From Planctobacterium sp965279005 (GTDB taxonomy: Bacteria > Pseudomonadota > Gammaproteobacteria > Enterobacterales > Alteromonadaceae), in assembly GCA_965279005.1 (NCBI GenBank), contig CBDIHK010000026.1, forward strand, positions 124,001 through 188,000: a stretch of 64,000 nucleotides of DNA, in the 5' to 3' direction. Position 1 is the first letter of the stretch. Each line of letters starts with the position of its first letter. Both the position numbers and the translations under genes were made by a program. Shown here piece by piece: positions 63,604-64,000 of this stretch. Under the pieces are notes generated by a model. That model worked only from the letters and a program-made list of their open reading frames with translations, was not told the origin of the DNA and made no database searches.

Positions 63604-64000
63604 CTAATTTCCCAGCTTGGCTATTTCTTCGCCAAACTCCCTTATGTCCTCAAATGACCGGTATACTGAGGCAAAGCGCACGTATGCCACTTTATCCAAC
63701 TCTTTCAGCTGGACCATAATAAGGTTACCGATATGCTCGCTTGATAATTCCCGTTCGCCTGTTGCCCGCAATGAGGACATTATGTAGTTGATACTTTTTT
63801 CGATATTTTCCAAACTCACGGGGCGTTTTTCCAATGCCCTCAACATACCTGCACGCATTTTATCTTCGTTAAAGGGTTCGCGTTTGCCGTCCCTCTTTAC
63901 TATCCGCGGCATAACCAATTCTGCTACCTCGAAGGTAGTAAAACGCTCCTGGCAGTTTGCACAAGAACGGCGCCTGCGCACTTGATGGCCACCAGAAACT
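63604..64000 (-). CDS. nrdR: Transcriptional repressor NrdR, 5' end beyond the window
   Basis: The 3' part (about 132 residues) of the ribonucleotide reductase repressor. The second zinc-ribbon Cys pair (RRRRSCANCQERFTTFE) and the whole ATP-cone (MPRIVKRDGKREPFNEDKM onward) are visible; the first Cys pair and the start lie outside. It represses nrd genes when dATP/ATP is bound. It heads the nrdR-ribD-ribE-ribBA-ribH-nusB-thiL-pgpA order. Confidence 0.97.
   Translation of the reverse strand, partial: VSGGHQVRRRRSCANCQERFTTFEVAELVMPRIVKRDGKREPFNEDKMRAGMLRALEKRPVSLENIEKSINYIMSSLRATGERELSSEHIGNLIMVQLKELDKVAYVRFASVYRSFEDIREFGEEIAKLGN

Overview
The window is chromosomal DNA of a free-living gammaproteobacterium, most likely a marine member of the Alteromonadales. 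This rests on gene content and order: the nrdR-ribD-ribE-ribBA-ribH-nusB-thiL-pgpA series and the xseB-ispA-dxs series, a sodium-type PomAB flagellar stator beside thiI and xseB, glnE with a TcpQ-like neighbour, and a two-domain M16 lipoprotein peptidase. No tRNA, rRNA or CRISPR array was seen. The species cannot be named from the sequence alone.

Region 1 (1-6.0 kb, + strand) is an operon of four surface or tail-fibre-like genes. It opens with the 3' part of a large protein of unknown function, followed by a fibre-like protein and two paralogous proteins with a YadA-like beta-roll head and a C-terminal S74 self-cleaving chaperone. None of the three complete proteins has a signal peptide. Region 2 (6.1-35.9 kb) is ordinary chromosome: peroxiredoxin-glutaredoxin, a degenerate epimerase, hldE, an ArsR regulator, glnE, a lipid A acyltransferase, two tail-to-tail histidine kinases, a lytic transglycosylase, gshA, an M16 peptidase, an Hpt protein, a pseudouridine synthase, panE, thiI, pomAB, xseB, ispA and dxs.

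Region 3 (about 35.9-58.1 kb) is an accessory island sitting between dxs and pgpA, which are usually neighbours in related bacteria. Its core, on the minus strand, is one very large gene that I reconstruct as about 3,696 codons: signal peptide, FG-GAP repeats, fibronectin/Ig/cadherin-like modules, an SpvB/TcdB-like domain, Rhs/YD repeats, Rhs core, PT-TG pretoxin and toxin tip. It is broken twice, by an amber codon just after the signal peptide and by an IS1634-family insertion in the loop of a 12-bp inverted repeat. Downstream come a candidate immunity gene, a second promoterless Rhs core with a different toxin tip and its own candidate immunity gene, a fragment of a third Rhs gene, and five full or broken copies of a small secreted protein gene. 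A RES/Xre-type toxin-antitoxin pair, a tyrosine recombinase remnant and a RAYT transposase remnant also lie here.

Two repeat families appear to organise the island. One is an imperfectly conserved, cloverleaf-like structured repeat of about 95 nt, found exactly at the breakpoints of gene fragments and showing compensatory base changes. The other is a GGGGTCAGAG motif family, present at both island edges, at module borders, and as 25-bp direct repeats around the toxin-antitoxin/recombinase segment. The whole reads as an Rhs locus with a reservoir of displaced tips, built and shuffled by short repeats.

Region 4 (58.1-64.0 kb, minus strand) is the riboflavin/thiamine cluster, ending in nrdR at the window edge.
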